In this document: piece by piece, positions 63,818 through 64,000 of the stretch
Numbering within the stretch: position 1 is the stretch's first letter
Layout of the letters: every line of letters starts with the position of its first letter
Source of the DNA: Chytriomyces cf. hyalinus JEL632
Lineage: Eukaryota; Chytridiomycota; Chytridiomycetes; Chytridiales; Chytriomycetaceae
Direction: 5' to 3'
Length of the DNA: 64,000 bases
NCBI GenBank assembly: GCA_025435555.1
Contig: JAIWWG010000002.1
Coordinates: 928,933-992,932, forward strand
The notes under the pieces: generated by a model
What the model saw: only the letters and a program-made list of their open reading frames with translations
Database searches by the model: none
What the model was told of the DNA's origin: nothing
Translations under genes and position numbers: made by a program

Positions 63818-64000
63818 TCAACCGTCAAGCCCGAACTGACCATACATATCTTATTACCTTTACCGATCATCTGTTTTCTTAACATTTCCGCACTTTACTT
63901 CTGATTCTTTGGAGTTCTTGAACTTTTTTTGAGTGATTTTTGCTATCTTTCAACCCACTTGTGTTACTGTGTAACTTGATTAAAAAAACTGAAAACGTTA
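63818..64000 (+). other. LINE 3' region
   Basis: AT-rich, with no open frame. It ends with GATTAAAAAAACTGAAAACGTTA at the window edge; no poly-A tail or telomeric repeat is reached. Confidence 0.5.

Larger units (their letters stand above)
58178..64000 (+). mobile_element. Non-LTR (LINE) retrotransposon joined to telomeric repeats, 3' end not in window
   Basis: The element starts directly after the TTAGGG tract and runs to the window edge: ORF1, ORF2 with APE endonuclease and reverse transcriptase, then about 180 bp of AT-rich 3' sequence. No LTRs or integrase are seen. Its sense strand is the telomeric G-strand. Both ORFs carry frameshifts, so this copy is probably inactive. The last bases of the window are ACGTTA, so the 3' end and whether TTAGGG resumes beyond are unknown. 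The position is what telomere-targeted LINEs show in insects (TRAS/SART) and in Magnaporthe (MoTeR); clade membership is not established here. Confidence 0.85.

Overview
The window is nuclear DNA of a fungus, most likely a chytrid (inference). Nearly every housekeeping gene is cut by introns of about 45-75 bp with GT..AG ends. The telomeric motif is TTAGGG. The gene set fits this: Zn2Cys6 and C2H2 regulators, a GH71 alpha-1,3-glucanase, a secreted tyrosinase, Thr-rich probable GPI-anchored proteins and a Crinkler-type effector gene. No mitochondrial or bacterial genes were seen.

From 1 to 28.5 kb the window is ordinary gene-rich DNA. It opens with an apparently complete 2.8-kb Harbinger-like DNA transposon (17-2817) carrying a split transposase gene and a divergent Myb-like gene. 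Then come a multi-pass membrane protein, a secreted 42-residue-repeat protein, uridine kinase/UPRT, the OLA1 ATPase, two related wall/surface proteins flanking a repeat-rich spacer, a tyrosinase, a C2H2 protein, a double Zn2Cys6 protein, and two M1 aminopeptidase genes arranged tail to tail as an inverted duplication. A tRNA-Gly(GCC) closes this part. Exon joins were checked by reading phase for most of these genes.

From 28.5 to 58 kb the character changes to a gene graveyard typical of a subtelomere. It holds a DBP6-like helicase tail, one intact Crinkler-like gene and one decayed relative, broken F-box and leucine-rich-repeat genes in at least five places, and a DHX57-like helicase split by a 2.1-kb insert flanked by 455-bp copies of one of its exons. 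The insert carries an HNH nuclease gene. Intact genes among these are the GH71 enzyme, the HNH gene, one LRR ORF and, possibly, a BTB-TLDc gene.

At 58,043-58,177 lies a tract of about 22 TTAGGG repeats, reading outward to the right, joined directly to a non-LTR (LINE) retrotransposon that fills the rest of the window. It has ORF1, then ORF2 with an APE endonuclease, reverse transcriptase and a CCHC motif. ORF1 and ORF2 overlap by ATGA, and both carry frameshifts. The arrangement looks like a telomere-targeted LINE comparable in logic to insect TRAS/SART or Magnaporthe MoTeR elements; that comparison is inference. A second theme is start codons isolated by an intron directly after ATG in three genes (OLA1 and both aminopeptidases).
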